Source: Salvelinus alpinus (Eukaryota; Chordata; Actinopteri; Salmoniformes; Salmonidae). Taken from it: a stretch of DNA of 64,000 nucleotides. The stretch spans positions 71,269,313-71,333,312 of the forward strand of contig NC_092091.1 of assembly GCF_045679555.1 (NCBI RefSeq), written 5' to 3'. The translations under genes were made by a program, and so were the position numbers. The first letter of the stretch is position 1. Each line of letters begins with the position of its first letter. The notes beneath the pieces were generated by a model. That model saw nothing but the letters and a program-made list of their open reading frames with translations, was not told where the DNA came from and searched no databases. This document shows positions 12,101 to 23,232 of this stretch, piece after piece.

Positions 12101-15100
12101 AACGTTCTCTGAATAAACTGTACTAGCCTTTTGCATAAGCTGAGTCTTTGACTAATTATTATTAAACCCATGGTCTTACAAACCTCGGGGATTGGTCAAA
12201 GCTATTGATTGATTGATAGTTATTATCATTGGGATTGAAAATTCTCGTGACACTATCTTTCTAAATTCATCATCCACTTCAATCATTCCTTATAATCATG
12301 ACCACAATGTAAGATTGTATCTTTTCAAAACAGTATGTGTATGTTTAGCATATTAGGTTGTTACGAACAAACTTCCTTTTAAAAAGGGAAATACAGGGAC
12401 AGACAACAATCCCTGAACTGTACTGATCCAACTCACCTCAGCTGTGAGATGTAGGGCAGACACTGAAGGAAACTCCTCACTTCACTCTCTTCATCTGACC
12501 AGCCCCACAGCTCTACTGGTTTCTTCTCTGGTTGGAGTTTCAGCACTTCTAGGAGGAGGGAGGCCTTTCTCTCTGAGAGGTCTATGGACCAGACTGCAGG
12601 AGCTGACTGGTAAACTGTCTGTAATGCTGGAAGGACACTCCTGCCTGTTTGAGTCTCATAGTCCTTCACATGTGAGTACAGATCCAGCAGGAGATCCCAT
12701 TTCCGATCGTGATAAACTTCAGACATTGAAAACACGTTCTCTACAGTTGTTTGTATGGTTTCTCTCTCATGGAGGGCTGCTTGAAGACACAGATTCAGTA
12801 GGAATGTCTTCTCTCTCTTTCTCCAGTCGTCAGGGGATCTTCTCTGATACTGTGGTGGAGTAAAACTGCATGAACAGTTAAAAAAAAAAAAATGAATATG
12901 TGAGAGATATAATATGCATTTCTGATGGTCACATTACAGTGGGTAAGATAACATGACTATCTTTCTAAACTCATCATCCACTTCAATCATTCCTTATAAT
13001 CATGACCACAAAGCGAGATTCATCTTTTCAAAACAGTATGTGTATGTTTAGCATATTAGGTTGTTACGAACAAACTTCCTTTTGAAAAGGGAAATACAGG
13101 GACAGACAACAGTTGTAACATCTGCTTCCAACTCACTCTCTCAAACACGTAGATCCCCTGAACGCAGCTCACTTTCCAGCCCACTTTCCAGCTCACACTC
13201 TCAAACACATAGATCCCCTGAACGCAGCTCACTTTCCAGCTCACACTCTCAAACACATAGATCCCCTGAACACAGCTCACTCTCCAGATCCCAATCACCT
13301 GAATTCTGATCACCTGTTCACACACCTGTACATCATTTACACACACTATTTAGTTCAGTTCATTGCACCCCATCATTGTGAGGTATTGTTTGTTTTTGTA
13401 CACATTCTATTTGGAGCGCTGTTTCGTTCCATGTTAGTCCTCCCGTGTATTGTAGTTTTTGGCCATCCTCACTAACAATTTTCTTTTGCCTATTCCCTGC
13501 CTGTATTTTTGCCTATCAGATTTCCTGTCATCAAGCTCTTGCCTGATCTCCCGGATGACGTTATTAGCCTTTTTCCCTGCCTGTACTGTTACCTTTTTGG
13601 ATTCCCTGTGTATGACCTTCTACCTGTCCTCCTGTGGTCCGTTACTAAATAAACAACTGCTGCGCCCTGCGCTTAAAACCAGCACTCTGTCTCCCATCAT
13701 ACTCATTACAACAATCCCTCAACTGTACTGATCCAACTCACCTCAGCTGTGAGATGTAGGGCAGACACTGAAGGAAACTCCTCACTTCACTCTCTTCATT
13801 TGACCAGCCCCACAGCTCTACTGGCTTCTTCTCTGATTGGAGTTTCAGCACTTCTAGGAGGAGGGAGACCTTTCTCTTTCTGAGGTCTATGTACCAGACT
13901 GCAGGAGCTGACTGGTAAACTGGCTGTAATGCTGGAAGGACACTCCTGCCTGTTTGAGTCTCATAGTCCTTCACATGTGAGTACAGATCCAGCAGGAGAT
14001 CCCATTTCCGATCGTGATAAACTTCAGACAGTGACAACACTTTCTCTACAGTTGTTTGTATGGTTTCTCTCTCATGGAGGGCTGCTTGAAGACACAGATT
14101 CAGTAGGAACGTCTTCTCTCTCTTTCTCAAGTCTTCAGGGGATCTTCTCTGATCCTGTGGTGGAGCAAAACTGCATGAACAGTTTAACATTAAAGAGATG
14201 AAGAAAGTGTTGGAGGGATGATATGAATTTTGAATGGTTACATTCTAGTAGATAAAGTACAACTATCTCTCTGCACTCATCATCCACTTGAATTTTTCCG
14301 TAGACTACAAAGTAAGATTGCATCTTTTCAAAACAGTATGTGTATACTTAGCATATTAGGCTCACGCAGAAAGCTACAAATAAACCTCTCTAAAGGGAAA
14401 TACAGGGACAGACAACTACAATCCCTGAACAGTACTGATTTAACTCACCTGAGCTGTGAGATGTAGGGCAGACACTGAAGGAAACTCCTCACTTCACTCT
14501 CTTCATCTGACCAGCCTTTCAGCTCTACAGATTTCTTCTCTGGTTGGAGTTTCAGCACTTCTAGGAGGAGGGAGACCTTTCTCTCTGAGAGGTCTATGGA
14601 CCAGACTGCAGGAGCTGGCTGGTAAAGTGGTCTCAATGATGGAAGGATACTTCTGCCTGCTTGTTTCCTATTGTACTTCACATGTGAGTACAGATCCAGC
14701 AGGATGTCATATCTTTCAGTTTGATACACAGAAAACAGTGACAGCAGTGTGTTCACAGCACCCTGGAAAGTTTCTCTGTGATACAATCCTGCTTGTAGAC
14801 ACAAATCTAGTAGGACTGCTTTCTCTTCTTTCTCTAGTTTTTCAGGGGATCCTCTCTGATGTTGTAGTGGGGTAAAACTGTGAACCATAAAGCATAAGAA
14901 AGTCTTTGTTTAGATACTGTAAATACAGGTAGAAAGTGACTGCCACTTTTACCGACTAAATACTGTTGCCATGTGTCTATCTTGTTGTATTGTTGCAGTG
15001 ACTTCTTTGTCTAGATATTAACCTCTTGATATTGTTCCTATTTATATTGACAAACTATGTTTTTAATTGACTTAAATGAATTAATAGTCACAAAGACAAT

Positions 15101-17832
15101 GAATAAATATATACTGGCAGTGTAAACACTTACCTGAGTTTGTTGATATGTGTCAAACACTTTAAAATGGTCTTGCTGAGAGCTTCACTGAGAAGAGTTG
15201 TCCGATCCCAGTGTAGACAGAGGTTAACCCTCTCTAGGCTCTGCTTCATCACTTCTTCTGCTCTCTCAAACACTTGTCTTTCACCCAGGAATGGAAGGCG
15301 CAACTCATTTCCACAGAGACCAAGTAAGCTGGTGAAGTCAATGTCTGCCTCACCGCTCAGCAAAGTTGTACAGAGTTGACACAGCATTGAGGGGTCAGAT
15401 CTATGATCAGAAAAGGGTTTTGAAATAGAGTATATTATAATTACATTTGTCAAACGTTTCAAAGTAGCATGAAACAGAGGTGTTTATAACTCAGTATCTG
15501 AGTGGAGGAGAATACAACATATAAATGTAAAAAGTTTAGTTTTCTTTTTTATTTCTTGACTAGTTAATTGGAAACAAATTGGTGCATTAGATAACTAAAT
15601 TACACAAATACATAACACAAATATTACCTGAGATATCGGACATTCTTCAGAGAGGCCAGTATCAGCCTTAGTCCTTGGTCTGACACAGTGCAGCTGTTCA
15701 GGTCCAAGCCGACCTTTCTCTCTGCAGACTGACTGATCATATAGGAGACTGCACAGCACTGGTGAGGATCAAGATGTTCTTCATCCAGGTCTAGATTGTA
15801 GTCCAGTTTGTCCAGAAGAAGCAAACAGGCCTCAGTAGACTGAGATTCATACAAGCACTGACATAAAAACAGAAGATCTATCTCAAACTCAGGAGCATCA
15901 CCTTCTGCATGATCTTGGTTTGTTTGAAGTGGAAGAAATGTGTTCACCACTTCCTTGAAGAACCAATCTGACGTCTTCTTGATCTGTTGAGCTGGAACTA
16001 GACCATTTACCAATTGAATATTCCTCTCATTCAGAAGCCCACACATGAAAGGAACCATGTGTTTTGTGTGTTTCCATTCTTCAGTCTGGCACTTCTCTAG
16101 AACCTCTCTGATTTTGTCTGGATTCTGTAAGAGCCAAAGGGCACCAAAGAACTCCTGCATTGTGTAATGGAGAAATGCAGAGTAAGTGTCTGAGACTGTG
16201 GGCTCGACCATAATCATAAGCGCCCCCAAGAAAGAAAACTGGACACTGCTTAGTTCGCAGCTCAGTTCTGTCAAGTTCATCGTTTTTTGCTGTGTTGCAT
16301 CAAAAGCAATTTTTGCTAAAGACAATATTTTTTCTCTGTTTTCTACGAGACACTTGTCGAGATCGTTCATCTGTTTGCCACTGTGTTTTAGGATGCAGTA
16401 ACGGAGGATGTTGATGTACATCTTAGTTGTAGGCCATGGCTGCTTAGAAGCCTCTGGGGTAGAATAATAAATGCAGGCAACCACCATCAATGCATACATC
16501 GGGACATGGCACAGACTGAACAACTCTAGGTTGTTTAACACACTGCTCAAGGAGTCATGGTTTGGCGTAGGGTTAGGCTCAGCACTCAGCATCGTTGTTA
16601 AGTAAGCCCGGATGGACTCATTACTAAACCCTTTCACCTCCACTCTGAACGAGGGCCAGTCTGTCAGGAAGTCTTCTGATGGTACCTCTGGTCTGCATGT
16701 GATCACAATCTTTGCATCAGGGAGGAGGTCCTTGAACACAAGTTTCTTTATTACTGAATGAAAGGAGAGGTCTGTGATTCCATCAAAAATTATGACAACG
16801 TTTTCAGAGTTCTTCTTCATATCCTGTAACACTTCTTCTCTACTTTCTTCTGGCTCACTGTACATGTTAAAGAGAAGATCCTCCAGTCTCATGGGATTTG
16901 TACTGGGTGAAATGTCTCTCACATCAAAATAAAACATGTAATCTAGTTCTCTGTGATCTTTCTGTGCCCAGAGGTTCAACATTTGATGGGCGACTGCTGT
17001 CTTTCCAATTCCAGGTTTTCCAAATAAGAGGATCCTTCTCATGGGTGTTTTAAGCAGGTCAACCGGGGACGTTTCCTGTTTGGCCATGGGGATGAAGCTC
17101 TTTAGCTTTTTAGGGCGAGCTTTCTTGCATCTTTTGCTCTTCGTTTCGATTTTAGAGAGAGATGAAGGCACGTCTGTATCTAACACAAGAGGAGTGTAAG
17201 AGAAAGTCACCTCATTTCTACACCTCTCTGGTAGGAGACTACAGCTTTGCTTCCATGCACCCTCTGTGATCTTCCGAGCTTTACATTTCAGCTGTGACTG
17301 ATATCTGTGACAGGGTTTTGAACCTAAAATAATGATACAAAGGAAAAGAGAGAGTAAATGCACTGTGCCAACAGAAACCCTGCCCACCCGATGCACACAG
17401 TAAGCTAAATCAAACGCACCTAAAAATATATATATTCCCAGCCAATTGTATACTATGAACTGGATACTAATTGTATAATATAATATATCACTTGCCAACA
17501 AGGTAGTCTGTCATCTCTGGGTCTTCCTTGAAGGGGAAGCAGCTTATCCATTGCTGTAAGTCAGCATTGTCTAAGGTGCTCTTCCTTGTGATGTCTAGAA
17601 TCATCAGTAACTCGTAGCATGCAGCTTCTCCTTTGGCCGTGACCCAGTCCAGTATTTTTCTGGTTTGGTCAAAACGGTCAACTTCTGCCTGAATTTTACT
17701 GACTTCCTCCTCCTGAAGAACCTTGCGCTGGAACAGGTTTTCCACAATGAGGGACAGATTCTGGAGCCTTTCAACAAGGAGTCTCCTTCCATTTTGAATG
17801 TACTCTAAAGCAGATTGCCTTGTACAAGCCAT
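5689..17832 (-). CDS. large CARD-NACHT-LRR NOD-like receptor (18 coding exons)
   Basis: Coding exons, 5' to 3' on the minus strand: 17832-17492, 17304-15628, 15400-15134, 14853-14449, 14143-13742, 12838-12437, 11489-11088, 10781-10341, 10034-9594, 9285-8845, 8586-8320, 8201-7944, 7832-7587, 7352-7095, 6851-6474, 6389-6120, 6002-5919, 5755-5689. Every junction has GT and AG and phases agree; the sum is 7047 nt, exactly 2349 codons. Order: death-fold (CARD-like) domain, NACHT ATPase with GKPGIGKT and VVIIFDG, winged-helix-like FLHYTMQEFFGALWLL, then many degenerate LRR modules each ending in a motif such as YISQLR, one canonical 28-residue LRR (LDLSHNDITD), and the tail NNRINDRSPFLTDKRFEIW. Such proteins are cytosolic sensors. 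The CARD suggests signalling through CARD adaptors; this is inference. Oddity: the exon at 10034-9594 has a nonsense codon. The acceptor of the NACHT exon (17304) is chosen by phase; 17328 is an alternative. The orthologue is not identified; NLRC5- or NOD-like is possible. Confidence 0.88.
6062..6104. repeat. (CA)n microsatellite in an NLR intron
   Basis: About 21 CA units lie immediately 3' of the exon ending at 6120, in the intron between the last two full LRR exons. A (TCA)n/(ATC)n tract of about 11 units lies nearby at 5776-5810. Confidence 0.9.
9300..11340. repeat. 747-bp tandem duplication (exon plus intron) in the NLR gene
   Basis: Donor positions of three successive repeat exons are 9594, 10341 and 11088: exactly 747 bp apart twice. 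Flanking intron sequence (for example ATGTTCATTCAGGAAATC near 10208 and 10955) is also near-identical at that spacing. The copy boundary lies inside the 11.1-kb exon, whose 3' half matches the array while its 5' half is of the other subtype. The 8845 copy is 749 bp away and more diverged. Confidence 0.88.
9594..10034 (-). pseudogene. NLR repeat exon with an in-frame nonsense codon
   Basis: This 441-nt exon is nearly identical to the exon 747 bp upstream in gene order (10781-10341), but a CAG codon (VYQSA) has become TAG, reading minus at 9766-9764. Splice sites look normal. If included, the protein would stop in the middle of the repeat region. If skipped, the frame is preserved because both flanks are phase 2. 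It could also be a sequencing error. Confidence 0.8.
11614..12252. mobile_element. solo LTR-like insertion (fossil) in an NLR intron
   Basis: A 639-bp block starts TG and ends CA and is flanked by the 5-bp direct repeat CTATC (11609-11613 and 12253-12257). The same intron position in a neighbouring repeat unit (about 12950-12975) lacks it, which defines the empty site. It contains a TATAAA-like motif near 12066 and AATAAA near 12113, as expected of an LTR. No internal retroviral genes are seen, so it looks like a solo LTR; the family is unassigned. Age: younger than the duplication of this intron. Confidence 0.75.
13114..13710. mobile_element. second solo LTR-like insertion (fossil) in an NLR intron
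   Basis: A 597-bp block starts TGTAAC and ends TTACA, flanked by ACAGT/ACAAT, a 5-bp target duplication with one difference. The empty site is visible in the neighbouring unit near 12399-12420. AATAAA lies near 13648. A short internal minisatellite (about 38-bp units at 13140-13290) occupies its 5' third. No internal genes are seen; family unassigned. Confidence 0.68.
15628..17304 (-). CDS. NLR exon 2: NACHT ATPase and NACHT-associated helical domains
   Basis: A single 1677-nt exon, residues about 114-672 of the predicted protein. Walker A GKPGIGKT is at residues 209-216 and Walker B VVIIFDG at 283-289, followed by a sensor-like ITCRPEVPSEDF block and FLHYTMQEFFGALWLL of the winged-helix/HD2 region. 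It ends with a first LRR-like strand (VGLDLNSCTVSDQGL ... VRYLR) and donor GTAATA. It is fully open with no lesion, in line with an active signalling ATPase. An alternative upstream acceptor near 17328 gives a frame that does not match exon 1. Confidence 0.88.
17492..17832 (-). CDS. NLR exon 1: CARD-like death-fold domain
   Basis: First coding exon of the NLR gene, starting MACTRQSALEYIQNGRRLL. The roughly 95-residue helical domain has the pattern RLLVERLQNLSLIVENLF, VLQEEEVSKIQ and KILDWVTAKGEAACYELL, which looks like NOD1/NLRC4-type CARDs (hydrophobic six-helix spacing, VRKILD-like motif in helix 4). The donor is GTGATA at 17491-17486. An upstream acceptor (TTCTTGTAG, about 17885) indicates that a noncoding exon precedes this one. 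Confidence 0.75.
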
Positions 17833-17867
17833 GTCACAGGATGTGATTCTGCCCCATCACTGGTATG

Positions 17868-18600
17868 TCCCAACATGAAGGATATCTACAAGAAGATAGT
17901 AAATAGTCAGTCAATAGTAGAACAGTCAAATAATGAGTAGGTTTATTTACTCAAAAAAAAATATTTTGAAAAAACATACACCATCTGAATGTCAATTTAT
18001 CTATGACAATGGGTTAAAACAAGCTTATATTTGGGGTTCTGATTGGGTTCGACAAATGATGTATGACAGTTAAACTATGGTCATTGGGCATGTATTAATC
18101 TCTGTTAACCCAGAAGTAAATCCCGCACTTGTGTTTACACATATTAGAAATGGAGAATTCCGGCAAAAACGATGATTAAAATAATCTATGTTTGATCATG
18201 AGTTGGTTGTTTGAATCAGCTGTGTAGTGCTAGGGCAAAAGCCAAAACGTGCACCCAGGGGGGGGCAGCAGGACCAACTCATGGAAAGAGCAGTTGTCTT
18301 TAATGTATATGTTCACAAACTTGCCAAATAATTCGCATTTAATAGTAAAAAAAAATAGGTAGTAGGACGCATTTAATAGTAAAAAAAAAAAAATAGGTAG
18401 TAGGACAAAGGCTGGGCACAGCACATCATGTGTTGGTTTCACAATCCGTTATCGATTGTTAAAAAAGCATTACCTTGTCCCCAAAATCTTTCTCGCGTCC
18501 TATTGCAGTGAGCTCGTGTAGCTTTAGCTATTTTTACTTTCACTTATACTTCCGCATATAAAAACATTATTTGGGCGACGTTTGGCTACTAAACGTGGTG
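17868..18600 (-). promoter_or_regulatory. candidate first noncoding exon and ISRE-like site of the NLR gene
   Basis: On the minus strand a splice donor (GGACAAG then GTAATG) at 18474/18473 could end a noncoding first exon that joins the acceptor near 17885. Just upstream, 18545-18531 reads AAGTGAAAGTAAAAA, which resembles an IRF/ISRE element (GAAANNGAAA type). The reading is by eye; no TATA box or CpG island is clear. Confidence 0.4.
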
Positions 18601-21180
18601 TTGTTGTATCACTAAAACTGGGCGCTTTGGTTTTAAAAAAGAATGCAGAGAATAAAGGAGATAGGGGGGTGAGTAGATAAGAGAGGTGAAGAGAGAAGGG
18701 GGTAGAGAAGAGAGGAAAGAGAGAGTAAAACAGTACCTGCCAGGGTTGAGTTCACAAGTGCATAGCGTACCACAATGTTTTGCAACGAAAACGAGCGTTT
18801 CTCAGGTTAGTCCTTCCCCGTTTCTGCCCGTTTATTTCCGTTTGGTTCTTAATGAATACACCCCAGTTTAGATCCGGAATGTGAGCGAACGGTGGAGTGA
18901 GCGTCGAGCATCAAAACAACGTCCTAAAAAGCCCATCGAGTTCATGAGCTGGTCAAAACAAATCTCCATAGACAGTATATTAGGCCTACCCAGATATCCT
19001 GAAAGTGAGTTCTGAGCAGAATATTGCATTTAAATTGGACAATTACGTAATGACATGATAACATTAATATGTGGCCTAACTAAGACAACACATAGGCTAT
19101 GTGTAGGGTACCTGCCATAAGTATTCACAAAAATAGATCCTTCCTCCTCTATGACAGATCCAGCCTCTCCAACCTAGTGTGTGTGTGTTGGGTACAGCAG
19201 AAGAAACATTTCCATATTGTGTGGATAATAAAGTATTTCTCTTCTCCTATACAAGTTAAACATAAGAATTCTTCAGTACGGATTCCACCAGACCAGTCAT
19301 GTCTTATCAGTGCATTGAAGAAGGATGGATAGCCTACCTACCCTTGTCTGGCTACCTATTCACATCGCTCCGACCAACTGACATTTCTTCTCCACGATGA
19401 GTATGGATGTGCCACCCTCCCTGGTGATTTCTAGAATGCAAACTCATTCTGACTGTTCTGATTGGTTCCAGAAACTGATGGGTTGGGCCAGAACCAGCCT
19501 ACAAATGGACATTATCAGACCACAGTTAGATTACCCTAAATTTGACCCCCAGGAAGACATGCTGATGTAACACTCCTCTTCTCCCCTCTCTCTTTCTTCT
19601 CATCTTCTCATCCCTTTCTCTCTTCACCTCTCTCCCTCCTCTCCTCATCCCTTTCTCTCTTCACCTCTCTCCTCCCTCCTCTCCTCTCTCTCTCCTTTCT
19701 TCTCTGTTTGCATTTGTTTTCAAAACCAAAGTGTCCAATTGCAAGGACCCATCCAGAAACAACCCCTAGCCTAGCTCCTAGACACTTATCCCCTAACCCA
19801 TATCCTCTAGACACCAGTGTAGATCTAAGAGCATTGTACAGGTGTTAGAGATATCTTGCTAACACTTATCCAATCCCTTTAGATCTACACTAGTGTCTAA
19901 AATGATGTCTGGCCCAGTGGGGGAGAAGTGAAGGTGTACGTCCCAAATGGCACCTTATTCCCTGCATAGGGCTCTGGTAAAAAGCAGTGCACTGGAAAGG
20001 GAATAGGGCACCTTTTGGGACTCATTCCAAGGGGTTGTGGTTAGAGATTGTTTTTAGACTGAGTTCCACATGGTGCTTTCCTCTAAGACGATTTGTCACA
20101 AAACGATGCGTCTGAAAATTTAAACAGAAAATAAAGACGTCAACGAAAACCCAATTGAACAGAAATCCCCACTAGACAGTAATTATTACAATACAAACAT
20201 TTAGAAAAAATAATCCGTTTTTTTTTTCTTCTCCTCATTCCTCCTTTTCTATATAACATGTCAGACTGTGTATTCCAAATGGCACCCTATTCTCTTTAGA
20301 GTGCACTACTTTTGACCAGGGCCCTATGGTGGGTTGGACACCCCTGCATCCACATAGGGAGAACCCACACACCATTTTCTTGTCTTCTGGGGTATGAGAG
20401 CCAGAGCTGCTGCTCTCCTTTAGGCCCTGGTTTAAAGTAGTGCAGGCCTGGCCCTGGAGAGCAAAAGGCATGTTTTGATTTAACCGACCTGGAAGACCAG
20501 GTGTGTTGAATTTAGGCAATCACTGAATTGATCAATTAGCTCAGTTGGTCAGGTGTGGTGCCTAGGTGGAACAAAATCCTGCAGTACCTGAGGCACTCCA
20601 GGAACAGGGTTGCCTACCTTGACATAGGGAATAGGGTGCTATTTTGGATGCACTTGAGGGTGCTTCGACAACGATGTTTAAAAAATATATTTCTTCAATA
20701 TGATGCTTTTATTATATTTCTGATGGATATTTCCCATAATACTATTACTGATATTATTACTATGATGATCACACAGGCAGATCTTGGCCCTATTTATTCC
20801 TGGTGTTACCTGTGTCCTGATCTTGTCCATATTCAATGCGTGCCTAACTACCTCCAGAGGTGGGCAGGAAGATCTGATCACAATCACATCACAATGCATG
20901 AATCATCTACACCTGTCTGAACATGTGCGCACAGCCAGAATGTGGACAAGATTAGGACAAAGGACTCATGTTAGAACCAGGTATAAACGGGGCTCATGAC
21001 ACTGGTTGAAGAGAACAGGAAGGACAGACAGTGTAACCAATGTACAATATCATTTTCAACAAACGCAAACAAACATCTTAGTGGTTCACACATATTATCA
21101 TTATAACTCATGATACCATCCGTAGAGTATCATCTTTAGTCTACTCTCAGCAACTCTCTGTATGATGGGTTGTTAGGAAC
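18600..21180. other. intergenic region between NLR and the CALCOCO2-like locus, repeat-rich
   Basis: No supported gene. It holds GA- and CT-rich tracts (18655-18730, 19565-19705). Short inverted repeats carry the CCAAATGGCACC / AATAGGG-type sequence common in salmonids (about 19935-20035 and 20265-20340). A MITE-like block at 20440-20605 has CAGGTGTG and CCAGGAACAGGGTTGCC motifs. Confidence 0.45.
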
Positions 21181-21589
21181 ATCATCCGTAGAGTATCAGC
21201 ATTAGTCTACTCTCAGCAACTCTCTGTATGATGGGTTGTGAGGATGTGGCATTTCTACACCTCATGGCTGAAGACGTGGTCTTCAAATATAGCATGCTCC
21301 ACTCCCTCACAGATGAGGGTGCAGTAGGGGCACACACTGTGGCTGTCCTCGTGCAGCTCCAGCTCATCCTGGGTGATGCCAGGGAACCACTCATGGCAGT
21401 GACGACACTCCAAGGACAACTATGGAACAGGCACATGTCTTAGGTGGTAATACCAGATAGATGGATATAGTTAACTATAGTGTAATACATAAATTATGGT
21501 GCATAAAGCATTATGAAACCAACCCTTTGATCCCAAATCACGAGTGTATCTTGTTGTAAACGTAGAAACTGCATTTATACCATGTATAC

Positions 21590-21991
21590 CAGGGGTGTCA
21601 AACTCATTCCACGGAGGGGCGAGAGTCAGCGGCTTTTGGTTTTTCCTTTCAGTTAAGACCTAGACACCCAGGTGAGGGGAGTTCCTTACTAATCAGTGAC
21701 CTTAATTCATCAATCAAGTAAAATGGAGGAGTGAAAACCCACAGACACTCGGCCCTCCGTGGAATGAGTTTGACACGTGATGTATACCATGGATGTCAAA
21801 CTCCAGTCCTCGAGGGCCGAGTAGCAGCGGGATTTCACTCCTCCCTTGTACTTGATTGATCAATTAAGATCACAAATTAGTAACACATCCCCCTCACCTG
21901 GTTGTCTAGGTATTAAATTGGTCAGTAATTTAAAGTAAATAACAAAACCAGAAGACACACGGTCCTACAGGAAGTGAGTTTGACACCCCTG
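21590..21991. mobile_element. two adjacent hAT-type MITEs sharing a target duplication
   Basis: MITE 1 (21590-21779) starts CAGGGGTGTCAAACTCATTC and ends with its near-complement. MITE 2 (21788-21991) starts CATGGATGTCAAACTC and ends GAGTTTGACACCCCTG. ATGTATAC at 21582-21589 recurs at 21780-21787, and ATTTATAC follows at 21992-21999, consistent with 8-bp hAT target duplications. No coding sequence. Confidence 0.7.
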
Positions 21992-22624
21992 ATTTATACC
22001 ACAGGAATGACTCTACATACCTCTTCCTCCTCGGAGTTTGGAGCAGTTTCTGCAAACAGAATCATATGTCAATCATAATTGAACATGTTTTGTTATTTTT
22101 CAAGAAGGCGTGTCCGTGAGGCACGTGGTGTCCATTTCTCATTCAGGAATATTTAGGTGAGGCTTTCCAACAGCTGGGGAATTGAGATTACCTGGGGTCT
22201 CATAGTGGTTCCCAGAGGGTAGACAGGTAGATAGTACATCTAGCTGCTGCTCCTCAGTGGGGGTTGGGCCAGTTGGAGAGCCATAAGGGCTGGGATGCTC
22301 CAAGGACACCGGAGCAGCTTGGAGGTCAGTGAACTCCTGGGAATATAATCAGCAGAGTATCAGCATTAGTCTACTCTCAGCAACTCTCTGTATGATGGGT
22401 TGTGAGGATGTGGCATCTCTCAAATATAGCATGCTCCACTCCGTCACAGATGAGGTTGCAGTAGGGGCACAATCTGTGGCTGTCCTCGTGCAGCTCCAGC
22501 TCATCCTGGGTGATGCCAGGGAACCACTCATGGCAGTGACGACACTGCAAGCACAACTATGAGACAGGTACAGGTCTTAAGTGGTAATAATATCAAAGTC
22601 ACCATTGGCCTCATGGTGAGATCC

Positions 22625-23232
22625 CTGAGCAGTTTCCTTCCTCTCCGGCAACTGAGAAAGGATGCCTGTATGCCTGTCCAATCTAGTGACTGGATGCATC
22701 CAAAGTGTAATTAATTACTTCACCATGCACAAAAGGATATTCAATGTCTACTTTTTCTTTTACCCATCTACCAGTAGGTGCCTTTCTTTGAGAGGCATTG
22801 AAAAACTTCCCTGGTCTTTGTAGTTGAGTCTGTTTGAAATTCACTGCTTGACTGAGGTACCTTACAGATAATTGTATGTGTGGGGTACAGAGATGAGGTA
22901 GTCATTCAAAAATCATGTTAAACGTTATTATTGCACGCAGAGTGAGTCCATGCAACTTATTACATGACTTGTAAAGCACATTTTTACTCCTGAACTTATT
23001 TAGGCTTGCCATAACAAAGGTGTTGAATACTTATTGACTCAAAACATTTCAGCTTTTAATTTTTAACTAATTTGTTCAAATGTAAAAAAAACACAATTCT
23101 ACTTTGACATTGTGGGGTATTGTGTGTAGGCCAGTGGAAAAAAATCTCAATATAATCCATTTTAAATTCAGGCTGTAACAAAACAAAATGTGGAAAAAGT
23201 AAAGGGGTGTGAATACTTTCTGAAGGCACTGT
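22625..23232. mobile_element. truncated Tc1-like element
   Basis: It ends in GAATACTTTCTGAAGGCACTGTA, a salmonid Tc1-type terminus (the family with AATACTTTCTGAAGGCACTG ends). The body resembles the 55880-56925 copy (shared GCAACTGAG, GTCCATGCAACTTATT and TTTAGGCTTG segments). The left part is missing. No usable transposase frame. Confidence 0.6.

Larger units (their letters stand above)
8845..14853 (-). repeat. tandem array of seven related NLR repeat exons
   Basis: Exons at 14853-14449, 14143-13742, 12838-12437, 11489-11088, 10781-10341, 10034-9594 and 9285-8845 share a 3' half: LLLDLYSHVKDYETQTGRSV, SAPAVW.IDL.(E/K)RK.SLLLEVLKLQ, then SFLQCLPYISQLR. Two 5' halves exist. One starts RSPDDWRKREK (402-405 nt; four exons at 11.1-14.9 kb, the one at 14.4 kb most divergent). 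The other starts SFYLWRYEQSKLIKFLVG (441 nt; three exons at 8.8-10.8 kb). All begin and end in phase 2, so copies can be gained, lost or skipped without changing the frame. Confidence 0.9.

Noticed and set aside
8831-12863. + strand frames of about 139 codons repeated through the NLR array
   Set aside because: Antisense of the repeated NLR exons; they repeat only because the exons do.
13061-13309. Ser-rich repetitive 82-codon frame
   Set aside because: Comes from a short minisatellite inside the second solo-LTR-like block.
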